This document shows, piece after piece, positions 7,244 through 16,131 of a stretch of 34,359 nucleotides of DNA. The position numbers and the translations under genes were made by a program. Numbering within the stretch: the stretch's first letter is position 1; every line of letters starts with the position of its first letter. This DNA comes from Methanobrevibacter thaueri (GTDB lineage: Archaea > Methanobacteriota > Methanobacteria > Methanobacteriales > Methanobacteriaceae). The DNA lies in the NCBI RefSeq assembly GCF_003111625.1, contig NZ_MZGS01000012.1, forward strand, positions 1-34,359, in the 5' to 3' direction. Below the pieces are notes generated by a model that saw only the letters and a list, made by a program, of their open reading frames with translations, did no database searches and was not told where the DNA came from.

Positions 7244-8152
7244 TCACTTAATTATCCTTCCAATTGAAAATTGTATATCAGCATACCTGTCAAGATATAA
7301 CAGATACTCCGCTTGGGCAACGTTTTCAATTTCATCCTGCAGCTGTGATGCTGATGATGTCGAATCAAATTTTGTATAATCCTTATTTGCCACAAAACCT
7401 ATCTTTTTGCCTTCCGCATACACGGCAATAGCATCCTCATCAAACTCATTGTCATGTTCCTTGACAAGTTCCAATGGCTTGCCCGGAGTGAGCATTACAT
7501 CATTTTTATAAAAATTCATTCCTGTTATTGTGAACAGTTCGCCTTTATCATACTTCTTCAGGGTTTCAAGGTTTGCCTGGAATCTGTTCTCATAGTCAAT
7601 GTAGAAATTAATAGAATCTCTCAAGGAGAGATATTTCTCAATGTCCTCTTCGCTCTCTTCACCCGGCAAGGCCCTCATCGCTCTTATGATTATATTCATT
7701 GCCTCTTTCAGCTTATCCAATCCATTCGGCACTGTTTTTGACTCTTCAATCAATTGCTTAGCCCAATGATAGAGCATTACTGCCTTATTATCATAAACAA
7801 TATTGCTTTTGGACAGTTCCAGGGACCTGTTATAGCATTTCTCCGCTTCGGCATAGTTTTCCAGGGATTCCACGATAATGCCTTTCCTGTTCCAGTTATT
7901 TGCATTGCAATCGTCCAGATCCAATGCCAGGTTAATGTAGTAAAGAGCATTCTCATCGTTAGAATTCTGATAGTAATCCCAGGCCTTATCCGAATATTCC
8001 TTTATTCTGGAATCTTGAAAACGTCTCCTACCATGATTGCGGCCACTCTCTTCTTCATCATCATCGTCACTGCCATGACCCCAATTTTGGGCATCCATCC
8101 AGCCGTCGGTGGTGTAGTCGACCGGATCGCCTATCTGCCAATCCCTGCCCAT
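7244..8152 (-). CDS. TPR-repeat protein with C-terminal HIRAN-like domain
   Basis: A 302-residue protein. Residues 1-45 are polar with a run of acidic residues (SDDDDEEES) followed by a basic patch. About 50-135 are tetratricopeptide repeats (ALYYINLALDLDDCNANNWNRKG, YAEAEKCYNRSLELS). About 205-302 resembles a HIRAN domain: FTITGMNFYKND, LVKEHDNEFDEDAIAVYAEGKKIGFV. In HLTF and bacterial relatives, HIRAN binds the 3' end of single-stranded DNA and is found in repair factors. This gene lies between a dCMP deaminase and trmO in one tight leftward run (25 and 4 bases apart). A nucleic-acid-sensing scaffold is possible but not shown. GGAG lies about 9 bases before the ATG. Confidence 0.65.
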   Translation of the reverse strand: MGRDWQIGDPVDYTTDGWMDAQNWGHGSDDDDEEESGRNHGRRRFQDSRIKEYSDKAWDYYQNSNDENALYYINLALDLDDCNANNWNRKGIIVESLENYAEAEKCYNRSLELSKSNIVYDNKAVMLYHWAKQLIEESKTVPNGLDKLKEAMNIIIRAMRALPGEESEEDIEKYLSLRDSINFYIDYENRFQANLETLKKYDKGELFTITGMNFYKNDVMLTPGKPLELVKEHDNEFDEDAIAVYAEGKKIGFVANKDYTKFDSTSSASQLQDEIENVAQAEYLLYLDRYADIQFSIGRIIK

Positions 8153-8177
8153 GATATTGACTCCAAAAACAATCTGT

Positions 8178-8636
8178 TCAAACCGGACTGCGAAGGCTCA
8201 ATGTTCCCTTCTTGCTGACAATCCAGTCAATTCCTGAGTTCTTGATCATCCTGAAGCATATCGGACAAGGTTCCGCATCCTCAATTTCAACCCATTCGCC
8301 ATCGACATACATCTCTCCGGCAAGGTAAATGGCTGAGCCAAGCATCTCGTTTCTGCTTGCGCTGATCATCGCATTCTGCTCGGCATGCACTGAAAAGCAG
8401 TCATTATAGTTACCTGAATTGGACGGAAGGTTCATTCTCTGACAGTTCCCCCTGTCACAGCAGTTATCCTCGCCCCTAGGATTTCCATTGTATCCTGTGC
8501 TCACTATCTCATCGTTATTGACTATTACCGCACCGTAGCGTCTTTTCAAGCAGGTGCTTCTTTTTGATACCGCAAGGGCAATTGCAAGGTAATACTCTGT
8601 TTTGCTCTTACGGCCCGCATTGTTCTCATCTGCCAT
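8178..8636 (-). CDS. Deoxycytidylate (dCMP) deaminase
   Basis: A 152-residue zinc-dependent enzyme of the ComEB/dCMP deaminase family, converting dCMP to dUMP for thymidylate synthesis. Zinc and catalytic residues are visible: His84 and Glu86 in SVHAEQNAM, Cys124 and Cys127 in EPCPICFRM. The extra cysteines in DNCCDRGNC (59-65) are typical of the dCMP type with an additional structural zinc site. TGYNGNPRG is a nucleotide-binding loop. Length is normal. It heads a leftward run with the TPR-HIRAN protein and TrmO and diverges from the DUF169 gene. Confidence 0.88.
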   Translation of the reverse strand: MADENNAGRKSKTEYYLAIALAVSKRSTCLKRRYGAVIVNNDEIVSTGYNGNPRGEDNCCDRGNCQRMNLPSNSGNYNDCFSVHAEQNAMISASRNEMLGSAIYLAGEMYVDGEWVEIEDAEPCPICFRMIKNSGIDWIVSKKGTLSLRSPV

Positions 8637-8789
8637 AAACTTATCTCCTTTCCATAAGAATAAATAAAAATTATTTTTGTTTTCGACAAAAGTGTTCTTG
8701 ATATAATATTGATGTTAATCTTAATTAAATTTGGTCATAAAAATTAATATTAACTAAAAAACCCAAAACTAAAAACAGAGGTAGTTATT
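8637..8789. promoter_or_regulatory. Divergent promoter, dCMP deaminase/DUF169
   Basis: This intergenic region contains the inverted repeat TTTTGT (8675-8680), TTTCG, ACAAAA (8686-8691), close to the deaminase start. AT-rich box A-like stretches near 8740-8755 face the DUF169 gene, whose ATG is preceded by GAGGT. The inverted repeat could be an operator; there is no further support. Confidence 0.35.
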
Positions 8790-9593
8790 ATGCAAAGCAA
8801 TATATCAAAAGAACTAGACATGAAATTTCCGCCAATCGTCCTGCTTAAAAGTGACACCAAACCGGAAGACGCAAAAGGCCCTAAAGGGGAAAAGGGCGGA
8901 TGCGTGATGAGTTTTGTTGCTCAAACCATTGCCAAGAGAGTGACCACCTGCTTTGGCCGTGAAAACGTAACCTGCGGAGGAATCAATGTAGGATTCGGAT
9001 GGGGAAGTGGAATGGCAAACGAGGACATGATTGACTTTCAGGCAACATTCCTGTCCCTTGGAGTCGATTCAGCGCCAAACCGTGAAGCCTACGAAGAGAG
9101 ACTCAGCTACATGAAAAAGCCGACCAGTGAAATGTTCAGGCACGGTGAGAGAATATACGCTGATTTTGAAACCGCAAAGCAAAGCATAAAAAACAGGCCA
9201 ATATATGATGAAGGCCAATATGTAATCTTTAAGGCACTGGAGAATTTGGAGGACGGCGAGATTCCAAAATCCGTCATCTTTACCGTAAACCCTACTGAAC
9301 TGACAGCATTGATTCAAATTAACACTTCATTCAGGCTCGATGGGGCATGCCTTTTGACTCCACAGGCTTCAGCATGTCAGGCCATAGGATGCTTTACCTT
9401 TGAACAGGGCGACAGCGATGACCCTAAACCTGTTCTTGGACCTATAGACTTTGCCGGAAGAAGCAAGATGAAACACTTCATTCCAAACGACTACATGAAC
9501 GTGTCAATGCCTTGGGAGCTCTTCCTGAAACTGGAGGAACTGAGCAAAAACAGCGTTCTTCAAACAGATTTATGGAAAAAATTTAAAGACTGA
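8790..9593 (+). CDS. DUF169 family protein
   Basis: A 267-residue soluble protein of the DUF169 family, common in methanogens and anaerobic bacteria and without a known function. Recognisable features are the cysteine-bearing N-terminal part (KGEKGGCVMSF, TTCFGRENVTCGGINVGFG) and the block CLLTPQASACQAIGCF followed by DFAGRSKM near the C-terminus. Several conserved cysteines suggest a metal or redox role (inference). GAGGT lies 8 bases before the ATG. The ABC exporter genes follow in the same direction after 18 bases and probably share its transcript. Confidence 0.75.
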   Translation: MQSNISKELDMKFPPIVLLKSDTKPEDAKGPKGEKGGCVMSFVAQTIAKRVTTCFGRENVTCGGINVGFGWGSGMANEDMIDFQATFLSLGVDSAPNREAYEERLSYMKKPTSEMFRHGERIYADFETAKQSIKNRPIYDEGQYVIFKALENLEDGEIPKSVIFTVNPTELTALIQINTSFRLDGACLLTPQASACQAIGCFTFEQGDSDDPKPVLGPIDFAGRSKMKHFIPNDYMNVSMPWELFLKLEELSKNSVLQTDLWKKFKD

Positions 9594-9611
9594 TAATGAA
9601 TATTGATACTT

Positions 9612-11318
9612 ATGAGAAAGCTGATTGCACCGATAAGGGATAAGATTCCACAGATCTTATTCATTTTCCTTTTTTTATTAATCCAGGTATACTGTGACTT
9701 GACATTGCCTCAATACACAGCTGACATTGTCAATATTGGTATACAGAACACAAATTTCCAGTTCATCATAGATACCGGATTGGTAATGCTTTTAATGGTT
9801 GCAATCTCCGCATTGGCCACAATCGGGGTGTCCTATTTCTCAAGCAGGGTGGCATCAGGATATGCCAAGGACTTAAGGAAAATTATCTATAGCAAGGTCT
9901 TGAGGTTCTCCAATCATGAATTGAACAACATTTCCCGCTCATCCCTGATTACAAGGACCACAAACGACGTCAACCAGATTCAGGGAGTTCTCGGATTTGT
10001 CTTTACAACACTCATTTTTGCTCCCCTATTGGGAGTCGGAAGTATAATCAAGGTATTCGAGCTTCAGACAAACCTGTCATGGATTATTCTGGTGAATTTC
10101 GTCATCATAATCATTCTCCTTGCGGTAGTCATGGTCAAGGTAATGCCATATTTCAGAATAACACAGGAAATCATTGACAAGATAAACAAGACAGCAAGGG
10201 AAATCCTAATCGGAATTCCGGTAATCAAGGCTTTCGTCAGACAGGACTATGAGGAGGACAAGTTTCAGAAGGTTAACCAGGACTTCTACGATGTCAACAT
10301 ATATGTGTTTAAAAAGATTCTGATGCTGCTTCCGCTGATGACACTGATAATGAACCTGATGATTGTTTTGATTCTTTACTTCGGAGCGTATGACGCCGTC
10401 AACAGCGGAATCCTGACAGGGGACATAATTGCATTCATCCAATACGCCACACTTATCGTCACCTCCTTTTTAATGATTGGAGGATTTTTCATCATGCTTC
10501 CGAGAATAATAGTTTCCGGAAGGCGTATCAGCGAAGTACTAAACACTGAACTTACGATTACCGACGGAGAGCTCACTGAGATTTCCCAAAACCCTACAAT
10601 AGAGTTCAGGGACGTATCATATAAATATCCCGGAAGCGAAAAGGAGACCCTTAAAAACATCAATTTCTGCCTTAAGCCTGGCAAAACCACCGCAATAATC
10701 GGCGGAACAGGAAGCGGAAAATCAACAATACTCAATCTGATTCCTCGCCTTCAGGACCCGAGCTCCGGTGAAATTCTAATTGACGGGAAAAACATCAAGA
10801 ACTATAATCTCAAAAGTCTGAGAAACAAGATCAGCTTCACACCCCAAAAGGCCATTCTATTTCAGGGAGATGTCCAGTCAAACATGCAAATCGGAAAGAA
10901 CGATGCAAGTGAGGAGGAAATCAGAAAGGCACTTGAACTTGCACAGGTTGATTTTGTGGAAAATCTCTCTGAGGAGGTCCTCCAGGGAGGATCCAATTTT
11001 TCAGGAGGCCAAAAGCAACGTTTATCAATAGCCAGGGCAATTATCGGCCATCATGAGTTCTATCTCTTTGACGACTGCTTTTCCGCACTTGACATGAACA
11101 CCGAAAGGAAAATAAAAAACAACCTGAAAGACTTGAAGGACTCCTCAATCCTAATCGTGTCACAGAGAATATCAACAATCAGGGATGCCGACGAGATACT
11201 TGTAATAGACAACGGCGAAATCGTTGACAGCGGAACACATGAGGAGCTTGTTGAAAACTGCGACATCTACAGGGAAATTGCAAAAATACAGATTGATTAC
11301 ATGGAGGCACTATCATGA
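9612..11318 (+). CDS. ABC exporter subunit with degenerate ATP site (half-transporter 1)
   Basis: A 568-residue half-transporter with an N-terminal six-helix ABC exporter domain (to about 300) and a C-terminal ATPase domain. Walker A is GGTGSGKST at 364-372 and the signature FSGGQ is canonical. The residue after the Walker B Asp is Asp488 instead of catalytic Glu, and the switch His is Gln518 (VSQRIST). So its own Walker site should hydrolyse ATP poorly, while its signature motif completes the active site of the partner. The next gene overlaps by 4 bases and encodes that partner. The family (BmrCD, LmrCD, TM287/288 type) exports drugs, lipids or peptides; the substrate here is unknown. ATG 9612 is chosen over an in-frame TTG at 9603; neither has a good Shine-Dalgarno, so translation may couple to the DUF169 gene. 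Confidence 0.88.
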   Translation: MRKLIAPIRDKIPQILFIFLFLLIQVYCDLTLPQYTADIVNIGIQNTNFQFIIDTGLVMLLMVAISALATIGVSYFSSRVASGYAKDLRKIIYSKVLRFSNHELNNISRSSLITRTTNDVNQIQGVLGFVFTTLIFAPLLGVGSIIKVFELQTNLSWIILVNFVIIIILLAVVMVKVMPYFRITQEIIDKINKTAREILIGIPVIKAFVRQDYEEDKFQKVNQDFYDVNIYVFKKILMLLPLMTLIMNLMIVLILYFGAYDAVNSGILTGDIIAFIQYATLIVTSFLMIGGFFIMLPRIIVSGRRISEVLNTELTITDGELTEISQNPTIEFRDVSYKYPGSEKETLKNINFCLKPGKTTAIIGGTGSGKSTILNLIPRLQDPSSGEILIDGKNIKNYNLKSLRNKISFTPQKAILFQGDVQSNMQIGKNDASEEEIRKALELAQVDFVENLSEEVLQGGSNFSGGQKQRLSIARAIIGHHEFYLFDDCFSALDMNTERKIKNNLKDLKDSSILIVSQRISTIRDADEILVIDNGEIVDSGTHEELVENCDIYREIAKIQIDYMEALS

Positions 11319-13120
11319 GCCCAAGACCATTGAAACGAAAGCCTCCGGAAAAGCCAGTCAACAACAAAAAAGCTATTAAAAACATCCTGACGCTCCTGAA
11401 AGACCATAAATTGAAATTGACATTAACGGTGATTTGTGCCGTGATTTCAACGGCGTTCACCATCCTTGCACCGTTGCTTATCGGCCAGGCAACAACCATG
11501 ATATACGACGGAATCAACAGGATGATAAGCAATAGCGGTTCAATCGATTTCAATGGTCTGATAAACATATTGATAATTGTTGTCATCCTATATGTCATCA
11601 GCTCCGTATTTACATACCTTCAGAGCTTCTTTTTGATTGAAGTGACAACCAAAATCAGCTATGACCTAAGGGAAAGACTAATAGAAAAGATTCTTAAGCT
11701 TCCAATGGAGAAAGTCGAGGAAAACAAAAGGGGAGACATACTCTCAAGGGTTACAAACGATGTCGATTCCCTTCAAAACGGAATTACACAGTCATTCATC
11801 CAACTGACAACAGCGGTGATTACCCTGATCGGGGTTTTCATCATGATGCTGTCCATAAATCTCTGGATGACATTGGCAACAATCACTCTTGTGCCTATAG
11901 CATTGCTGCTCATGAGATTCATGACCAGATTCTCACAGAAATACTTCCTAAGGCAACTGGAATTCAAGGGTTCACTCAATGGCCAGATTGAGGAGACCTT
12001 CACAGGCCATGACATCATTCGCGTATTCAACCAGGAGGAGATTTCCATGGACCGGTTTGAAAGCGACAATGAAAAGTGGTTCACCCATGAATGGAAATCA
12101 CAGTTCTATTCAAGCCTGAATGGTCCTTTGATGAACTTCATTTCCAATTTTACTTATGTTGTGGTTGCCGTTTTGGGTGCGGTGTTTGTTCTGCAGAAAG
12201 TAATTGCCGTTGGAGACATCCTGGCATTTTTCCAATATACCCAAAGCTTCAACAGACCTATCCAGCAGATCACCCGCGTAATGAACCAGATACAGACTGC
12301 AATGGCTGCTAGTGAACGTATCTTCGAATTCTTGGAATTTGAAGATGAAAGCAACCCTTCAGATAGACAGATTACCGAAATCAAAGATGGAATAACATTC
12401 GAGAATGTCAGCTTTTCATACACTCCTAATGAGAAGATAATCAAGAACCTGTCATTTGACGTCAAAAAGGGCGAGAAAATAGCCATTGTCGGCGAAACAG
12501 GAGCTGGAAAAACCACAATCATCAAGTTACTGATGAGATTCTATGACATAAACTCAGGTTCAATAAAGATTGACGGCATAGATATTGAAGAATATGACAA
12601 GGACAGCCTAAGGTCACACATAGGAATGGTTCTTCAGGATTCATGGCTTTTCTCAGACACCATATCCAACAACATCCGCTACGGCAATCTGGATGCTTCG
12701 GATGATGAGATTATCGATGCTGCAAGCCAGGTTTATGCGGATGACTTTGTAAGACGTTTGTCTGACGGTTATGAAAGTGAACTGAATGAGGATACCGACA
12801 ACATATCCCACGGTCAAAAGCAGCTGCTGACCATTGCCAGGACAATATTGTCCCAAAAAGAGGTTCTTATTTTGGATGAGGCAACTTCCAGCGTTGACAC
12901 CAGAACCGAAAAACTGATTCAAAAAGCTATGGATAGGTTGATGGAAGGTAAAACTAGTTTTATTATCGCGCATAGACTGTCAACCATCAGAAATGCCGAT
13001 AAGATTATTGTTATTGAAAATGGTGAGATAATCGAGCAAGGAAATCACGAGGAATTGCTTGCCCTTAAAGGATATTATTACCACACCTTAAATTCACAAT
13101 TAAAAGAAAATATGAACTAA
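11315..13120 (+). CDS. ABC exporter subunit with catalytic ATP site (half-transporter 2)
   Basis: A 601-residue half-transporter: membrane domain from about 30 to 330, ATPase domain after that. Walker A is GETGAGKTT at 393-401, Walker B LILDEATSS has the catalytic Glu522, and the switch His553 is present (IIAHRLST). The signature is NISHGQ (496-501) instead of LSGGQ. This complements the upstream subunit: the impaired signature faces that subunit's impaired Walker B, giving one active and one inactive ATP site. The start ATG overlaps the previous stop (ATGA) and GGAGG lies 6 bases upstream, so the pair is translationally coupled in a 1:1 ratio. Its stop overlaps the convergent TPR gene by 4 bases. 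Confidence 0.9.
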   Translation: MSPRPLKRKPPEKPVNNKKAIKNILTLLKDHKLKLTLTVICAVISTAFTILAPLLIGQATTMIYDGINRMISNSGSIDFNGLINILIIVVILYVISSVFTYLQSFFLIEVTTKISYDLRERLIEKILKLPMEKVEENKRGDILSRVTNDVDSLQNGITQSFIQLTTAVITLIGVFIMMLSINLWMTLATITLVPIALLLMRFMTRFSQKYFLRQLEFKGSLNGQIEETFTGHDIIRVFNQEEISMDRFESDNEKWFTHEWKSQFYSSLNGPLMNFISNFTYVVVAVLGAVFVLQKVIAVGDILAFFQYTQSFNRPIQQITRVMNQIQTAMAASERIFEFLEFEDESNPSDRQITEIKDGITFENVSFSYTPNEKIIKNLSFDVKKGEKIAIVGETGAGKTTIIKLLMRFYDINSGSIKIDGIDIEEYDKDSLRSHIGMVLQDSWLFSDTISNNIRYGNLDASDDEIIDAASQVYADDFVRRLSDGYESELNEDTDNISHGQKQLLTIARTILSQKEVLILDEATSSVDTRTEKLIQKAMDRLMEGKTSFIIAHRLSTIRNADKIIVIENGEIIEQGNHEELLALKGYYYHTLNSQLKENMN

Positions 13121-13914
13121 TCGTTTTCTAAACATTCGTTCCAGATTTCTTTGGAAACGTCATCAAGAGTGCCGATTGAAGAAGCCTTTTTAAATTCTTC
13201 ACTTGCTTTTGCAAAGTCACCTTGAGCATAATATGTCAAGGCCTTTCCCTTGATTGCATCGAATGAATTCTCATCACGTTCAAGAATCTTTTGATATATG
13301 CTGATTGCATCATCATAATCACCGTTGAGTGTGTTTGAGTTTGCAATGGCTATCCAGACTTTATCGTCATCCTCAATGGACAATGAACTGACAAATTCCT
13401 CGATAGCTTCAGGATACTTGTCCAGATTCATCAATGCACGACCTTTGATATAGTAAGCCTCTGCATTTGATGGGTTGACCTCAATTGCCTTGTCACAAAG
13501 TTCAATGACCCTGATGTTTGTCTTGTATACGTCAACCAGTTCATCTGAATTGAGCCTGATCATTCTTCTTTGTGCTCTCCTAATGTAATCGCCATCTCTG
13601 TTCAATGCCCTTTTGGCATCAAGTGAATATTCTTTTATGAATTCTGGAAAATCATCGGAGCTGAATATTTCAGATTTAAATTGTGACAGGTCATCAGCAA
13701 TATCTGAAAGTTGGTCCAGTGTGCTTTCGCCAAATTCTTGAACAACCAAATCTTCAAATCCGTCATAATCCAATTCGGACAGTATTTCTTTACTTTCGTC
13801 ACGTATAAAGTCAATACTGTCAGAGATTTGTTGAAGTATTGTAGATTCGAAAAAAACCTTATCAGTACTTCTCTTGTTGACTTCAATGTCATCCCAATCT
13901 TTTGATTCTTTCAT
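13117..13914 (-). CDS. Tetratricopeptide-repeat protein
   Basis: A 265-residue cytosolic protein without signal peptide. The first 120 residues are acidic and helical and match nothing I know. About 125-260 contain TPR units (AIEVNPSNAEAYYIKGRALMN, YPEAIEEFVSSLSIE, YDDAISIYQKILERDENS, FAKASEEFKKASS). TPRs mediate protein-protein contacts; the partner is unknown. ATG 13914 is preferred because GAGGTGA ends 6 bases upstream; the in-frame ATG at 13920 directly touches that site. The minus strand has CTTTTTATAGG at about 13961-13951 as box A. Its end overlaps the convergent ABC gene by 4 bases. Confidence 0.75.
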   Translation of the reverse strand: MKESKDWDDIEVNKRSTDKVFFESTILQQISDSIDFIRDESKEILSELDYDGFEDLVVQEFGESTLDQLSDIADDLSQFKSEIFSSDDFPEFIKEYSLDAKRALNRDGDYIRRAQRRMIRLNSDELVDVYKTNIRVIELCDKAIEVNPSNAEAYYIKGRALMNLDKYPEAIEEFVSSLSIEDDDKVWIAIANSNTLNGDYDDAISIYQKILERDENSFDAIKGKALTYYAQGDFAKASEEFKKASSIGTLDDVSKEIWNECLEND

Positions 13915-13981
13915 AGGCATTCACCTCTAAAATGTATTAATATGTCCACCTATAAAAAGATTTTTATTTTGACCAATACCC

Positions 13982-14233
13982 ATGGCCACAGGGGAGGTGA
14001 AGACAATATTAAGAAAAAATATGATTCATCAATAGCTTAGGCAATATGTGCTAACGCAACTTGCCATCAATAATATAATTAAACTATTCAAAATGAAATC
14101 ACCTGCAATTAAATGGATTTGAAAAACTACAAGTGTTAAAATTATTAGATGTTGGCTCCAATTTATTTCAGGAATAATTAAGCGGCCAGACTTACCTTCT
14201 GAAAATCTCAAAATACAAAAACAAAACCGTTAA
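13982..14233 (+). pseudogene. Possible decayed protein-coding remnant
   Basis: One plus-strand frame reads 83 codons from ATG 13982 to TAA 14231-14233 with only two internal stops (TAG 14033, TGA 14120) and protein-like composition, including QYVLTQLAINNIIKLF and IIRCWLQFISGIIKRP. Random sequence this rich in A and T would contain several more stops. A strong GGGGAGGTGA (13991-14000) with no intact frame behind it also suggests a dead gene start. The tail looks somewhat like transposase C-termini, but I cannot name a family. It fills the 300-base gap between the two TPR/FHA transcription units. An alternative is that it is chance. Confidence 0.3.
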
Positions 14234-15033
14234 AATGAACAGAAAATGACCACTCCCCCGTTTCCACGGGATAATTTTAAAAAGGAATGATTCTTCAATG
14301 GAGTGGCAACACCCTTTAAGATTTGCTTATCTGAAATGAAAGTTCCATTGGAGCTGTTTTCATCAATAATAAACCAATTATCATTTCTAAAGAATAATTT
14401 CAAGTGAGGTTTTGACACAAGGGAAACTGTTGAATAGCTATTGTCCAAAAGAATTGTGAATGACGCCAAATCCCTTTCATTGAAGTTGCCCTTCCTGCCG
14501 ATGAGAACTGTCTCGTCCTCATGAACCTTGAATGTCCTGCCCTTGTCAACGCCGTTGAACACTGTTAAAACGCAATGCTTTCCGTCGTGATATTTCCTGT
14601 TAAGGTCATATAAATCAAAGAATGACAAAAGCTCATCTGACAAAAAGGTTATCTCCAAGAACAAATCCTTAAACGCATCTTCCTTTAATATATAGGCTTT
14701 TACGGTCCTCAAACCAATCTTATTTGGGACTTCCTTTTTGATAATCAGTTCCTCAATCAGATCAGCCTTCATCATTTGCTTAAGGTGCTGTCCCAGCATT
14801 TGGGGAGTGATGTCGATATTGTAATTTTCCAATAGGATGGTATTGATTTCTCTTGAATAAAGCGGATCAGTTTTAAACAAGCCTGGAGACACCTGGTTCT
14901 TCTTCTGGAAATCCCTTAAAATTTCCAATATGGAAAATCTGACCTCATTATTAACGGCAGCCAACTTGACTGATATTAAATTGGAATCGATTGAATCTAA
15001 AACCATTGTTTTTACATCTTCTAAATCACACAT
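14230..15033 (-). CDS. Winged-helix plus FHA domain protein
   Basis: A 267-residue cytosolic protein. About 15-125 look like an ArsR-type winged helix (NNEVRFSILEILRDF, TPQMLGQHLKQMMKADLIEE). About 150-267 is a forkhead-associated domain: VLIGRKGNF with the Gly-Arg, SKPHLKLFF with Ser and His, and ENSSNGTFIS with the Asn-Gly turn. FHA domains bind phosphothreonine peptides, so a phosphorylation-dependent regulator or adaptor is plausible (inference). The start is ATG 15033, with AGGAG 7 bases upstream; the frame extends to a TTG at 15060, which is less likely. It lies 27 bases after the stop of a TPR gene in the same direction and probably forms an operon with it. No kinase gene is in view. 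Confidence 0.75.
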   Translation of the reverse strand: MCDLEDVKTMVLDSIDSNLISVKLAAVNNEVRFSILEILRDFQKKNQVSPGLFKTDPLYSREINTILLENYNIDITPQMLGQHLKQMMKADLIEELIIKKEVPNKIGLRTVKAYILKEDAFKDLFLEITFLSDELLSFFDLYDLNRKYHDGKHCVLTVFNGVDKGRTFKVHEDETVLIGRKGNFNERDLASFTILLDNSYSTVSLVSKPHLKLFFRNDNWFIIDENSSNGTFISDKQILKGVATPLKNHSFLKLSRGNGGVVIFCSF

Positions 15034-15060
15034 GCCATAACTCCTAAAATTTAACTCCAA

Positions 15061-16017
15061 TCAGCTAATTGCATCAATCTTTTCCAAAATCTCTTGCCTG
15101 TAAAATTCCGCTTTCTCTTCATACTTATGCTCTTTTAAAAGAACTTCAAAGCAAAGCAAAGCCTCTTTAAATTCACTCATTATCCCCAATACAAGTCCCT
15201 TATTAAACAGTGCATAATAATATTGCCCATCAATATCCAGGCATTTATCAAAGCAGAGAATAGCTTCGCAATATTCCTCAAACAGGAATAGTATACAGCC
15301 CTTAAAGTTCAATGTATCCAAATCATTGCCTTTAATGTCCAAAATAAAATCCATTAAGGTTAATGCCTTTGCAGGGTCTTCTTCAACCAGCAATGCCCTG
15401 AAAAATTGCATTTTCAAATCATAAATTGCTTCATCATCCAAATCGGGAGTCTTGAACATGAACTCATTGAACATGAGAGTCTTGACTTCCTCCATCAAGG
15501 CCAATACCGAAGGCTTGCATGCCAAATCACACTCAACGGCATTTCTAAAACATTCCATTGCATCGCAGAATTTACCTTCATCCCTAAAGTCAATGCCCCT
15601 CTTAATGTATTCGTTTGATTCATTTGAAAAACTGTTATAGTTCAATATGTTATCGTCAATTGCTTCAATGACCTCATTTTTAAGAATAAGTGCGATGTTG
15701 CATAAGCTTGAATCCAACTGGACTGCCCTGTCATAAAATTTCAAAGCGCTTTGAAATTCATTCTTATGTTTTGAGATAATGCCTTTATTAAGTAACGCAC
15801 AAGAGTTTTCATTGATCAGAACTGACTTGTTGAAACATTCCTCAGCTTCACTGAACCTTTTCAATTTCATTAGCGCCGAACCTTTACCGTTCAATAAATC
15901 AATGTTGTCAGGATCTAACTTTAAAAGGTTTTCAAAGACTTTTAAAGCCAATCCTGCATCATACTGAATCAATTCGTAAGCTTCATCAATTTTATTTTCA
16001 AAATTCTCTTGTGACAT
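15061..16017 (-). CDS. Tetratricopeptide-repeat protein (first gene of TPR-FHA pair)
   Basis: A 318-residue all-helical protein with at least six TPR or TPR-like units: GLALKVFENLLKLDPDNID, RFSEAEECFNKSVLINENSC, EFQSALKFYDRAVQLDS, KFCDAMECFRNAVECDL, YCEAILCFDKCLDIDGQ and EFKEALLCFEVLLKEHKYE. Repeated cysteines occur within the helices. No catalytic motif is visible; it is a scaffold by family. The start ATG has AAGGAT just upstream. The winged-helix/FHA gene follows immediately, so the two probably act together, for instance with the TPR protein holding the partner whose phosphorylation FHA reads (inference). Confidence 0.75.
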   Translation of the reverse strand: MSQENFENKIDEAYELIQYDAGLALKVFENLLKLDPDNIDLLNGKGSALMKLKRFSEAEECFNKSVLINENSCALLNKGIISKHKNEFQSALKFYDRAVQLDSSLCNIALILKNEVIEAIDDNILNYNSFSNESNEYIKRGIDFRDEGKFCDAMECFRNAVECDLACKPSVLALMEEVKTLMFNEFMFKTPDLDDEAIYDLKMQFFRALLVEEDPAKALTLMDFILDIKGNDLDTLNFKGCILFLFEEYCEAILCFDKCLDIDGQYYYALFNKGLVLGIMSEFKEALLCFEVLLKEHKYEEKAEFYRQEILEKIDAIS

Positions 16018-16098
16018 ATTATCCTTACTAAAACTTTATACTTAATTACTAATAAATTGAATAAAGCAAAAGCTTTATGCAAGAATGCAGAATAATTT

Positions 16099-16131
16099 AA
16101 AAAAAAAGAGGGATAAAATTAAATTTTATCC
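16099..16131 (-). terminator. Hairpin terminator of metY
   Basis: GGATAAAAT (16111-16119) and ATTTTATCC (16123-16131) form a perfect 9-bp stem with a 3-base loop, followed on the minus strand by CTCTTTTTTTTT. The stop codon TAA (16119-16121) spans stem and loop. Confidence 0.8.

Noticed and set aside
14029-14211. Minus-strand 60-residue hydrophobic frame
   Set aside because: No Shine-Dalgarno, and it is the antisense of the more protein-like plus-strand remnant at 13982-14233.
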